From assembly GCA_028287415.1 (NCBI GenBank), contig JAQBPS010000163.1, positions 1-7,912 on the forward strand: 7,912 bases of DNA. The letters run 5' to 3'. Source of the stretch: Bacillota bacterium. GTDB taxonomy: Bacteria > Bacillota > Sulfobacillia > Symbiobacteriales > Symbiobacteriaceae. The translations under genes and the position numbers were made by a program. Below the pieces are notes generated by a model. That model searched no databases, was not told the DNA's origin, and was given only the letters and a program-made list of their open reading frames with translations. Below, in pieces: positions 1 through 5,688 of this stretch; positions within the stretch are counted from its first letter, which is position 1; each line of letters begins with the position of its first letter.

Positions 1-402
1 CTGAAGACGGTCCTGACTTACTGGTGGACCGGTATTCCGAGCCTGCATGTCAATGGCGCGGCCTATGCCACGGACGTCGCCTTTGCGGTCGCGACCGGGA
101 TGAATATGTGGGTTCTGCGGCGTGAACTGAAGCTCGGGGTCAACTGGCGGGACGACATCGGCCGGCCGCTGCTCGCCTCCGTCGTGATGGGTGTGGCGAT
201 CTTTCTGACCAGCTCCCTCATGCACCGCGTCATCCACTCGGGACGCCTCGCCGGACTGCTGGTCATTGCCGTCGGCGGGCTCGCCTACTTGGCGGCGATC
301 TTCCTTGTCGGGGGTGTGACCGAGGCCGACCTGGGGCTGATTCCCGGGGTGCGACCCGGTTGGATTGCGGCCCTGCGTAGCCGCCGGCTGCTTCGAGCGT
401 AA
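1..402 (+). CDS. SpoVB/YabM-type polysaccharide or lipid II flippase, C-terminal part
   Basis: This reading frame is open from the first base, so the gene starts outside the window and only the last 133 codons are visible. The segment has the pattern of the C-terminal end of MOP-superfamily exporters (MurJ/SpoVB/Wzx-like). An amphipathic stretch containing GAAYATD near residues 19-25 is followed by two hydrophobic helices at about residues 59-76 and 85-105, then a short basic tail ending in LRSRRLLRA. Proteins of this family sit in the cytoplasmic membrane and flip lipid-linked saccharides, such as cell-wall or spore-cortex precursors. The assignment is strengthened by the neighbour: yabN begins 19 bases downstream, and yabM (spoVB-like) precedes yabN in Bacillus and many Clostridia. 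The exact substrate cannot be read from this fragment. A downstream ATG at 100 is internal, not a start. Confidence 0.8.
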   Translation: MKTVLTYWWTGIPSLHVNGAAYATDVAFAVATGMNMWVLRRELKLGVNWRDDIGRPLLASVVMGVAIFLTSSLMHRVIHSGRLAGLLVIAVGGLAYLAAIFLVGGVTEADLGLIPGVRPGWIAALRSRRLLRA

Positions 403-407
403 ATCTT

Positions 408-414
408 AGGAGGT
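408..414 (+). promoter_or_regulatory. Ribosome binding site of yabN
   Basis: AGGAGGT lies 7 bases before the ATG at 422 and just after the stop codon of the flippase gene. It fixes the yabN start and supports co-transcription of the two genes. Confidence 0.85.
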
Positions 415-421
415 CGAGGCC

Positions 422-1903
422 ATGCCGATCACCATCGTGGGGCTGGGGCCCGGGAGCCCTGGCCACCTGACCGTCGGGGCCCTCGAGGTGCTCCGGTCCG
501 GGCGTCCGGTCATCCTGCGCACAGCGATTCATCCGACCGTTCCGGCCTTGCGGGAGATGGGGATCAGCTTCACGTCCTGCGATGAGCTCTACGAGCGCGG
601 ACAATCGTTTGAGGACGTATACCGTGAGGTGGCCGAAAGGGTTCTGGCGAGTGAGGACGTGGTCTTCGCCGTGCCGGGCCACCCGCTGGTCGGGGAGAGC
701 AGCGTCAAGCTGATCATGGCGCAGGCGCCCGAGCGGGTCGAAATCATCACAGGGCCGTCCTTCCTGGATACCCTGCTGGTTACGCTCGGTATCGACCCGG
801 TGGATGGGCTCGAGCTGCTGGACGCTCTCCAGCTGCATCGCCGCCTGCCTGCCGGCGACCTGCCAGCCGTGGTGATGCAGCTGCACAGCCGTGCGGTGGC
901 CTCCGACGCCAAGCTCATGCTTATGGAGCGGTACCCGGACGACCACGAGGTCGTGCTTGTCCGGGCCGCAGGTGTCCCTGGTGAGGAGCGCCAGGTGACT
1001 ATTGCTTTACACGAGTTGGACCACTATGAGTGGGTAGACTACCTGACAACCCTCTATCTCCCGCCGCTCAAGGCTTCTGAGCCTGGCGACACCAATCCGC
1101 GCCGCTGGGCGCCGGCCCGCTGGCCGCTCGACCCCCTTGTGGCAGTTATGGACAGGCTACGGGGACCTGACGGCTGCCCCTGGGACCGGGAGCAGACCCA
1201 CGAGAGCCTCCGCAAGTACATGCTGGAGGAGGCGTACGAGGCGGTAGAGGCGATTGGCGCCGGCGACAGCCAGCACCTCGCTGAGGAGCTGGGAGACGTG
1301 CTGCTGCAGGTGGTCTTCCACGCCCAGCTTGCGCGGGAGACCGGGGACTTTGACATGCACGATATCGTGGAGGGCATCACAAGCAAGCTCGTGCGCCGCC
1401 ACCCGCATATTTTCGGCGACGTGGAGGCGCAGACCGCCGCCGATGTCACCCGGAACTGGGAGGCGATCAAGCGGCTCGAAAGGGGCGGTCAGCGTCCCGA
1501 GTCGGCAGTCGCAGATGTGTCGACAGCGCAACCCGGGCTTTCCCGGGCCCACGCTGTGCAGAAAAAGGCGGCTCGGGTTGGGTTCGACTGGGAGGACGTC
1601 CAAGGGCCGGCGGCGAAGGTGGAGGAGGAGCTGGAAGAGGTCCTCTCCGCAAAGTCTGATGCGCTGGAGGGCGAGGTCGGGGACCTGCTGTTTGCGGCGG
1701 TCAACTTGGCCCGGGCACTGCATGTCGACCCCGAGCTGGCGCTCGCCGGGGCTACGGACAAGTTCATCCGGCGGTTTCAGCACGTTGAGCGGCGTGCAGC
1801 CGAAAGTGGCATGAAACTGGAAGAAATGGGATTGCCTGAGCTGGACCGCCTATGGAATGAGGCGAAACAGGCGGAAATCGCCCAAAAATACGGGAAAAAA
1901 TAG
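422..1903 (+). CDS. yabN: YabN: tetrapyrrole methylase domain fused to MazG nucleotide pyrophosphohydrolase
   Basis: The 493-residue product has the full length of the YabN/MazG fusion (about 490 residues in Bacillus). Residues 1 to about 215 are a tetrapyrrole (corrin/porphyrin) methylase-like domain, with the glycine-rich start [13 protein letters not shown] at 4-16 and the AVPGHP motif at 83-88. Residues 235-355 are the first MazG domain. It has [16 protein letters not shown] at 248-263 and the metal-binding pattern EExxE at 269-273 with ELGD at 289-292. The second MazG domain runs from about 370 to 480, with EEELEE at 401-406 and EVGD at 418-421. MazG enzymes hydrolyse nucleoside triphosphates to monophosphates and pyrophosphate in the cytoplasm, cleaning the nucleotide pool. 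The role of the methylase half in this fusion is not settled. The start is fixed by a strong AGGAGGT site. The gene lies between the flippase and hup, as in Clostridia, and no terminator is seen after it, so read-through into hup is likely. Confidence 0.95.
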   Translation: MPITIVGLGPGSPGHLTVGALEVLRSGRPVILRTAIHPTVPALREMGISFTSCDELYERGQSFEDVYREVAERVLASEDVVFAVPGHPLVGESSVKLIMAQAPERVEIITGPSFLDTLLVTLGIDPVDGLELLDALQLHRRLPAGDLPAVVMQLHSRAVASDAKLMLMERYPDDHEVVLVRAAGVPGEERQVTIALHELDHYEWVDYLTTLYLPPLKASEPGDTNPRRWAPARWPLDPLVAVMDRLRGPDGCPWDREQTHESLRKYMLEEAYEAVEAIGAGDSQHLAEELGDVLLQVVFHAQLARETGDFDMHDIVEGITSKLVRRHPHIFGDVEAQTAADVTRNWEAIKRLERGGQRPESAVADVSTAQPGLSRAHAVQKKAARVGFDWEDVQGPAAKVEEELEEVLSAKSDALEGEVGDLLFAAVNLARALHVDPELALAGATDKFIRRFQHVERRAAESGMKLEEMGLPELDRLWNEAKQAEIAQKYGKK

Positions 1904-1922
1904 GCAAGGCCTTAACTTTGCA

Positions 1923-1952
1923 GGAGGATTTCTTCTAAGCCTCGCCGAATAC
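1923..1952 (+). promoter_or_regulatory. Sigma-H type promoter of hup
   Basis: A -35 element GGAGGATTT (1923-1931) matches the Bacillus sigma-H consensus RnAGGAwWW at every position. After a 12-base spacer follows GCCGAATAC (1944-1952), which matches RnnGAATww except at the last base. The spacer equals the consensus length of 11-12. Transcription would start near 1958-1960, giving a leader of about 48 bases before the hup start. The AGGAGG inside the -35 element looks like a ribosome binding site, but no usable start codon follows it at a normal distance. The match and position are seen in the sequence. Recognition by sigma-H in this organism is inference. Confidence 0.7.
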
Positions 1953-1990
1953 GGCTCACCGGGTATCTGTCATACCAAGTTACTGTGTGA

Positions 1991-1998
1991 AAGGGGAG
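1991..1998 (+). promoter_or_regulatory. Ribosome binding site selecting the TTG start of hup
   Basis: AAGGGGAG lies 8 bases before TTG at 2007. It favours TTG over the in-frame upstream codons from 1857, which overlap the end of yabN and would add an unrelated N-terminus to HU. Confidence 0.75.
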
Positions 1999-2006
1999 AC
2001 CGTTTC

Positions 2007-2276
2007 TTGAACAAGCAGGAACTGGTCGCAAGCGTCGCTGAAAAGGCGAACCTGACCAAGAAGGACGCGGAGAAGGCCATCAACGCAGTCGTCGACAGCA
2101 TTAAGACGGCCCTGAACCAGGGTGAGAAGGTGTCGCTCGTCGGCTTCGGTACGTTCGAGGTTCGCACCCGTGCCGCCCGCTCGGGCCGCAACCCGCAGAC
2201 CGGTGACACCATCAAGATCCCTGCTGGGAAGGTGCCTGCGTTCCGGCCCGGTAAGGAGCTTAAAGATAGCGTGTAA
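2007..2276 (+). CDS. hup: DNA-binding protein HU
   Basis: The 89-residue product is a full-length HU protein, with the family's usual size of about 90. It begins [20 protein letters not shown], the N-terminal helical dimerisation region. It continues with [21 protein letters not shown] at about 46-66 and ends with the second strand of the beta arm and [11 protein letters not shown]. Pro63 in RNPQTG is at the tip of the arm that intercalates into DNA. HU forms dimers that bend and compact DNA. In spore formers it is a major nucleoid protein, also found in forespores. Translation starts at TTG, chosen because the HU N-terminus aligns exactly there and a ribosome site precedes it. The gene has its own sigma-H-like promoter and is closed by a strong terminator, so much of its mRNA is probably monocistronic. 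Whether the organism carries other HU copies cannot be seen here. Confidence 0.96.
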   Translation: MNKQELVASVAEKANLTKKDAEKAINAVVDSIKTALNQGEKVSLVGFGTFEVRTRAARSGRNPQTGDTIKIPAGKVPAFRPGKELKDSV

Positions 2277-2289
2277 AGGCGCTGACAAG

Positions 2290-2320
2290 CCGGGCCCTGC
2301 GGGGTCCGGTTTTGTGTTTG
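2290..2320 (+). terminator. Rho-independent terminator of hup
   Basis: An 8-bp stem, CCGGGCCC at 2290-2297 against GGGTCCGG at 2302-2309 with one G-U pair, closes a TGCG tetraloop. It is followed by a T-rich tract (TTTTGTGTTTG). It starts 14 bases after the hup stop codon. Confidence 0.88.
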
Positions 2321-2323
2321 TGT

Positions 2324-2348
2324 GCTAGCCCGTCGGTGGCGGGCTGGC
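2324..2348 (+). repeat. Nine-base-pair hairpin competing with the outer stem of the rod fold
   Basis: GCTAGCCCG (2324-2332) pairs with CGGGCTGGC (2340-2348) through one G-U pair, leaving a 7-nt loop. It lies just after the T tract of the hup terminator. Its 3' arm is the same segment that pairs with 2533-2539 in the rod fold, so the two structures exclude each other. Confidence 0.5.
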
Positions 2349-2546
2349 ACACCCCGCTCAGGCCGGCATGATTCTCGGCAACGGGCAGTAACCCCTTCGG
2401 ATAAGGGCGCCGCCGTCGGAACCGCGCTCACAGGGACCGCCTATGAGGGACGCACCGCCGACGGCGGCGAATTTCGGGTAGCGGGGGTAACTGCCCGTAG
2501 CTCCGCCTCACGCATGGCCCGGCTGGGGTGCACCAGCCCACCACCG
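2334..2546 (+). ncRNA. Candidate structured RNA with a long rod-like fold (6S-like plan, unproven)
   Basis: The non-coding stretch between hup and rqcP folds back on itself. Paired segments, from outside in, are 2334-2339 with 2541-2546; 2341-2347 with 2533-2539; 2350-2355 with 2525-2530; 2361-2370 with 2513-2524 (two single-base bulges); 2382-2395 with 2484-2497 (one mismatch in 14); and 2408-2419 with 2458-2469 (12 of 12). An 11/15-nt bubble (2371-2381 and 2498-2512) separates the outer and inner stems. The apical 38 bases can pair further (GCG/CGC and CTCA/TGAG). The plan of closing stem, central bubble and terminal stem, at about 213 nt, is that of 6S RNA, which binds RNA polymerase in stationary phase. 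Alternatives are a palindromic repeat element or a leader controlling rqcP. No clear promoter is visible between the hup terminator and the fold. The + strand is only weakly favoured, by the one G-U pair in the fold. Confidence 0.45.
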
Positions 2547-2577
2547 CAGCGACCTGTCAGCGGACCCCGTCTGCACC

Positions 2578-2597
2578 CGGGCCCGCGCACAGGCCCG
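2578..2597 (+). repeat. Small hairpin in the rqcP leader
   Basis: CGGGCC (2578-2583) and GGCCCG (2592-2597) form a perfect 6-bp stem with an 8-nt loop, 28 bases before the rqcP start. No T run follows, so it is not an obvious terminator. The remaining bases from 2547 to 2609 show nothing further that I can name. Confidence 0.35.
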
Positions 2598-2609
2598 TAA
2601 CTTTGAAGT

Positions 2610-2618
2610 GGTGGTGAT
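2610..2618 (+). promoter_or_regulatory. Ribosome binding site of rqcP
   Basis: GGTGGTGAT differs by one base from the ideal GGAGGTGAT and lies 6 bases before GTG at 2625. It decides for the GTG start, which yields the conserved MRLDKFLKVSR N-terminus. Confidence 0.75.
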
Positions 2619-2624
2619 AAAGAA

Positions 2625-2918
2625 GTGAGGCTGGATAAGTTTTTGAAGGTCTCTCGCATTATCAAGCGGCGGACCCTGGCGAAAGAGGTTTGCGATGGCG
2701 ATCGGGTACAGATTAATGGGCGCCGGGCCAAGGCGGGAGCCGAGGTCAAGGTGGGGGATATGATCGTGATTGACTTTGGGCGCCGGCAACTGAGTGTGCA
2801 GGTGCTGGAGGTCCGGGAGAATGTCCGGGCTGCTGAGGCCAGGGAGCTGTACGAGGTGACGGCGGAGACTTTCCGCACGGAGAGTACGCTGGCGCACCTG
2901 GAGGATGATCCGGAGTAG
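2625..2918 (+). CDS. rqcP: RqcP (YabO), S4-domain ribosome quality-control factor
   Basis: The 97-residue product starts MRLDKFLKVSRIIKRRTLAK, which is diagnostic of the RqcP/YabO family. The S4 RNA-binding fold covers about residues 1-60, with NGRRAKAGAEVKVGD at 31-45. In Bacillus subtilis, RqcP (86 residues, also related to Hsp15) binds the stalled large ribosomal subunit. There it works with RqcH to add C-terminal alanine tails to nascent chains, marking them for degradation. Arg2 and Arg16, which I recall as functionally important in the Bacillus protein, are both present. The C-terminal tail of about 30 residues is acidic and slightly longer than in Bacillus. The GTG start is set by the ribosome site and family alignment. 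The gene follows hup as in Clostridia but is separated from it by a terminator and about 300 non-coding bases. It is followed by a strong terminator rather than by yabP. Confidence 0.95.
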   Translation: MRLDKFLKVSRIIKRRTLAKEVCDGDRVQINGRRAKAGAEVKVGDMIVIDFGRRQLSVQVLEVRENVRAAEARELYEVTAETFRTESTLAHLEDDPE

Positions 2919-2922
2919 GGCG

Positions 2923-2954
2923 AATCCCCCCATGAACGCATGGGGGGATTTTTT
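2923..2954 (+). terminator. Rho-independent terminator of rqcP
   Basis: A perfect 12-bp stem (2923-2934 with 2939-2950, core CCCCCCATG/CATGGGGGG) closes an AACG tetraloop. It runs into a T tract at 2949-2954, beginning five bases after the rqcP stop. Read from the - strand, the same hairpin is followed by ATTCGCC rather than a T run, so it should be a poorer terminator for spoVR. Confidence 0.93.
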
Positions 2955-3038
2955 ATCGGCAGGGCCTTATGCTCGCCATGCTGCACGGGCGGCGTTAGCG
3001 TAGTGATGAGCGTGGCCTTTGTCATGCGCCGGCGCCGA

Positions 3039-4433
3039 TCAGAGCACCTTGCGCTCGGTCTCTTCGCCGGCGAAAGTGTACAGGATCCGCCTGTCGTCCT
3101 CGGTCGTCTCGAGGTGCACCGGCCGCTGCCAGATATGGTAGACGTGCGGCAGGGTCCGCTTGACGTACTGGCCGTCCAGTTCAACCCCTTCGTACGCATG
3201 CCGCAGATAGAGTTCGCCCCGGCGCTGGTAGTCGTTATCCTCCGCGTAGATGTACGGGAAGCCGGAGTTGCTGATCTGCCGGATGATGCCGTCACGCACC
3301 TTTTCCCAGCCCTTCGCCGTAATGCGCCACTCGTCCCCTTCCTTGGCGAACAGGTAGAGGTCCAGCTTCTCGCAGACCTCCCTGGTCATGTAGTTGCGAA
3401 TGAACGAGACGTCCGTCTCGGTTTCCCGCACCTCGAAGATCCGCTCACGGCCGTACCGTTTCTCGATATCCTCGAACATGTGAAAGCCCACGTGGTAAGG
3501 GTTCAGCTGGAACCGCTGGGGCGCCAGCACCCCGGCGTGCATGCGGGCGAACTCGAGGCTCTCGTCTCCGGATAGGTCCAGGTCCCGCATGATCCGTGCA
3601 TGCCAGATCGAGGCCCAGCCCTCGTTCATGATCTTGGTCTCCATTTGCGGCCGGAAGTAGAGCATTTCGTTTCGCAGTGAGGAGATCACGTCCCGCTGCC
3701 AGTCCTCCAGCTCTGCGTTATAGCTCAGGAGAAACAGGAGCAGATCCCGGGTGGGCACCGGTTTGCTGGACGAGCGAGCTTCCGGCGCCGGGGCGCCCAT
3801 CTGGCCCAGTTGGTCCAGCGACCAGAGATCATCGTACGGGGTGGTATTGACCGGCCTGATCTCCTTGGCCCTTTCCGCCGCCGCCTGGCTCTTGGGGTAG
3901 GGGTCCACATGTTCATGGATGGCCAGCACGGCGTCCAGGAACCGCTCCACCTTCGCCCGCCCCACATCATGCTCGTAACTGAGGACCCGGTTGGCGAAGG
4001 AGGCCATGGCCGAGACCATCTGCCGGTTGGTGTCCTTGAACCGGTGGTTGTTCTTGAAGAAGTCGCAGTGCGCCAGCACGTGGGCGGCGATCAGCTTGTT
4101 CTGGAGCACAGAGTTACTGTCCAACAGGAAGGCGTAGCATGGATCGGAGTTGATCACCAGCTCGTAGATCTTGGACATGCCGTAGTCGTACTGCGTCTTC
4201 ATCTGGTGGAATGTTTTCCCAAATGACCAGTGGGAGAAGCGGGTCGGCATGGCGTACGCCCCGAAGGTGTAGATGATGTCCGCAGGACAGATCTCGTAGC
4301 GCATCTCGTAGAAGTCCAGGCCGAACGCACGGGCCTTCTCTACGATCTGCTCAATGGCAAGCTCCAGGGCGGCAGCGTCGGCGTCTGACATGGCCCCGGG
4401 CCCGCCTGAGGCGGCGTGCAGCGGCTCGGCCAT
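3039..4433 (-). CDS. spoVR: SpoVR family stage V sporulation protein R
   Basis: The 464-residue product is a full-length SpoVR-family protein. Family hallmarks are present in order: AAHVLAHCDFFKNNHRF at about 116-132, KIMNEGWASIWH at 267-278, NPYHVGFHMFEDIEKRYG at 311-328, and the C-terminal block SNSGFPYIYAEDNDYQRRGE at 388-407, followed by RTLPHVYHIWQRPVHLET. In Bacillus, SpoVR is needed for proper spore cortex formation. In Enterobacteria the homologue YcgB belongs to the YeaG/YeaH stationary-phase group. The biochemical activity is not established. No signal peptide or membrane helix is seen, so it is probably cytoplasmic. ATG at 4433 lies one base after the yhbH stop, with the ribosome site inside the end of yhbH, which suggests translational coupling. 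A later in-frame ATG (residue 15, MSDAD) has a weaker upstream site. It is the last gene of the prkA-yhbH-spoVR operon. Confidence 0.96.
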   Translation of the reverse strand: MAEPLHAASGGPGAMSDADAAALELAIEQIVEKARAFGLDFYEMRYEICPADIIYTFGAYAMPTRFSHWSFGKTFHQMKTQYDYGMSKIYELVINSDPCYAFLLDSNSVLQNKLIAAHVLAHCDFFKNNHRFKDTNRQMVSAMASFANRVLSYEHDVGRAKVERFLDAVLAIHEHVDPYPKSQAAAERAKEIRPVNTTPYDDLWSLDQLGQMGAPAPEARSSSKPVPTRDLLLFLLSYNAELEDWQRDVISSLRNEMLYFRPQMETKIMNEGWASIWHARIMRDLDLSGDESLEFARMHAGVLAPQRFQLNPYHVGFHMFEDIEKRYGRERIFEVRETETDVSFIRNYMTREVCEKLDLYLFAKEGDEWRITAKGWEKVRDGIIRQISNSGFPYIYAEDNDYQRRGELYLRHAYEGVELDGQYVKRTLPHVYHIWQRPVHLETTEDDRRILYTFAGEETERKVL

Positions 4434-4434
4434 T

Positions 4435-5622
4435 TCAGCTCACCCCCTGGTTGGTCGGCATCACGGTCGGCCCGAAGAACGTACGCAAGGCCTTGTAGAC
4501 CTCAGACTTGTCCTTGATCACGACGGACATGAAGCGCTGATGGGTGATCTCGCGCTGAAACAGGGCGCTCAGCGTGCTGCTGCGGTAGTAGGCGGGACCC
4601 CCGGCGGTCGCATCGATCTCACCGTAGCCAAAGAGGTTGCAGACTTCAAGGAGCCGGTTGACGAGGTCGGTCGACCGCTCGTTGTCCGAAGAGAGGTTGT
4701 CGCCGTCGCTGAAGTGGAAGGGGTACAGGTTGTAGAGATCGGGCGGGTACTTCTCCTGGATCAGGCTGAGGGCGAGCTCGTATACAGAGGAGCACCGAGT
4801 GCCGCCGCTCTCCCCCTTGGTAAAGAACTCCTCCTCGGTCACCTCCCGGGCCTCTGTGGAATGGGCCAGGAAGTGGATCAGCACGTTGTCGTACTTGGTA
4901 CGCAGGAACCGCACCATCCAGAAGAAGAAGCCGCGGGCAATGTACTTCTCAAACTCCCCCATGGAGCCGGAGGTGTCCATCATGGCGAGGACCACGGCGC
5001 TGGTCTGGGGCTCGAACTTCTCCTCCCAGGTCTTATAGCGTACGTCGCGGCGGTTGAAGCCCTCCAGGGGCGGGCGGCCGGCCATGAGGTTCCGCTTCAT
5101 CGCCTCCATGATGGTCCGCTTTTTGTCGATGTTGGATTGAAGGCCGGTCTTGCGTACGTCCTCCCACTGGTACTTGCGGGCAGTCAGGTCGGGCTGCTTC
5201 TTCGGGTCGAGGTGCGGCAGGCCGAGGTCCTCGAATAGCAGGTCGCCCAGCTCATCGACAGACAGGGCCGCCTCGTAGTAGTCCTCACCGGCCTCCTCGC
5301 CAGCCCCCTTGCCCTTTCCCGGGCCGCGCTGCTGCGCAGAGCCGTCCTTGGCAATGGTCTGGCCCTCCTGGCTCTCACCGTTGCCCTGGCCGGCGCGCTC
5401 CTGCTTGTCCAAGTTATAGCGGAAGCGGTACTCATTCAGTGACCGGATCGGCACCTTGACCATACGCTTGCCGTCGCTGGTGATGATCGACTCATCGCTG
5501 ATAATGTCCGGCAGGTGCTGTTTGATTGCCTCGCGGACCTTCTCCAGATGGCGGTCCTGGTCCATCTGCCCCTGGCGGTGCAAGGACCAATCCTCCCGCG
5601 AAATGCTAAACCGAGACGACAT
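4435..5622 (-). CDS. yhbH: YhbH/YeaH family (DUF444) VWA-like sporulation protein
   Basis: From ATG at 5622 the product has 395 residues, close to Bacillus YhbH (about 390). The N-terminus MSSRFSISREDWSLHRQG is that of the family. Residues about 15-75 form a conserved block ending in KVPIRSLNEYRFRYN. A low-complexity Gly/Glu/Gln linker follows at about 78-112, then a von Willebrand A-like domain. That domain carries the metal-site motif DTSGSMG at 216-222, GGTRCSS at 273-279 and FSDGDN at 304-309. VWA domains bind partner proteins through a divalent ion, and MoxR-type AAA+ proteins often work with VWA partners. A physical partnership with PrkA is therefore attractive but is inference. I chose ATG at 5622 rather than TTG at 5649: a G-rich ribosome site directly precedes the ATG, and the family N-terminus begins there. 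The gene lies 66 bases after prkA, with a hairpin between them, and is coupled to spoVR. Confidence 0.95.
   Translation of the reverse strand: MSSRFSISREDWSLHRQGQMDQDRHLEKVREAIKQHLPDIISDESIITSDGKRMVKVPIRSLNEYRFRYNLDKQERAGQGNGESQEGQTIAKDGSAQQRGPGKGKGAGEEAGEDYYEAALSVDELGDLLFEDLGLPHLDPKKQPDLTARKYQWEDVRKTGLQSNIDKKRTIMEAMKRNLMAGRPPLEGFNRRDVRYKTWEEKFEPQTSAVVLAMMDTSGSMGEFEKYIARGFFFWMVRFLRTKYDNVLIHFLAHSTEAREVTEEEFFTKGESGGTRCSSVYELALSLIQEKYPPDLYNLYPFHFSDGDNLSSDNERSTDLVNRLLEVCNLFGYGEIDATAGGPAYYRSSTLSALFQREITHQRFMSVVIKDKSEVYKALRTFFGPTVMPTNQGVS
4439..4448 (-). promoter_or_regulatory. Ribosome binding site of spoVR inside the yhbH 3' end
   Basis: On the - strand AGGGGGTGAG lies 5 bases before the spoVR ATG and overlaps the last codons of yhbH. 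This arrangement is typical of coupled translation and fixes the spoVR start. Confidence 0.8.
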
Positions 5623-5628
5623 CCCCTT

Positions 5629-5637
5629 CCCCTCCCC
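5629..5637 (-). promoter_or_regulatory. Ribosome binding site deciding the yhbH start
   Basis: On the - strand GGGGAGGGG lies 6 bases before ATG at 5622. Nothing comparable precedes the upstream in-frame TTG at 5649. Confidence 0.7.
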
Positions 5638-5648
5638 GGTTAAACGCA

Positions 5649-5681
5649 AAGGGCGGGCAGCTTCAGGTGCAACCCGCCCTT
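5649..5681 (-). terminator. Intercistronic hairpin between prkA and yhbH (possible attenuator)
   Basis: AAGGGCGGG and CCCGCCCTT form a perfect 9-bp stem with a 15-nt loop, beginning 7 bases after the prkA stop. On the - strand it is followed by TGCGTTTAACC, only a weak T tract. It may cause partial termination or protect the prkA 3' end, lowering yhbH-spoVR relative to prkA. The stem is seen directly and the function is inferred. Confidence 0.5.
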
Positions 5682-5688
5682 CCCCCTG

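Noticed and set aside
1947..1977. GAATA followed by CATACCA, resembling a forespore sigma-G promoter before hup
   Set aside because: The spacing is 19 and the -10 is imperfect. The same GAATA is explained much better as the -10 of a near-perfect sigma-H promoter.
2418..2426. GGAACCGCG resembling the T-box core motif
   Set aside because: The required AGGGTGGNACCGCG is not complete. The segment is explained better as part of the apical region of the rod fold, and rqcP is not a typical T-box target.
2466..2474. GGCGAATTT, a perfect sigma-H -10 match inside the rod fold
   Set aside because: No AGGA-type -35 element is present 11-12 bases upstream, and the bases belong to a helix.
2334..2546. 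SRP RNA, RNase P RNA or tmRNA as identity of the rod-like RNA
   Set aside because: The conserved GGAAGGAAGC apex of SRP RNA, the GAGGAAAGTCC core of RNase P and tRNA-like tmRNA ends are all absent.
2322..2600. Open frame of 92 codons over the hup-rqcP gap
   Set aside because: It begins in the terminator tail without a ribosome site, its composition is Arg/Pro/Gly-rich noise, and it covers the helices of the rod-like RNA.
3026..3035. GCGCCGGCGC palindrome after spoVR
   Set aside because: A 10-base GC palindrome without a loop or T tract is expected in GC-rich DNA and is not a terminator.
3810..4226. Long + strand frames opposite spoVR, yhbH and prkA
   Set aside because: They are antisense shadows caused by high GC. 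They lack family resemblance and ribosome sites and lie opposite clearly conserved genes.
5623..5649. TTG at 5649 as an upstream start of yhbH
   Set aside because: It adds nine residues not found in the family and would translate through the strong ribosome site that serves ATG at 5622.
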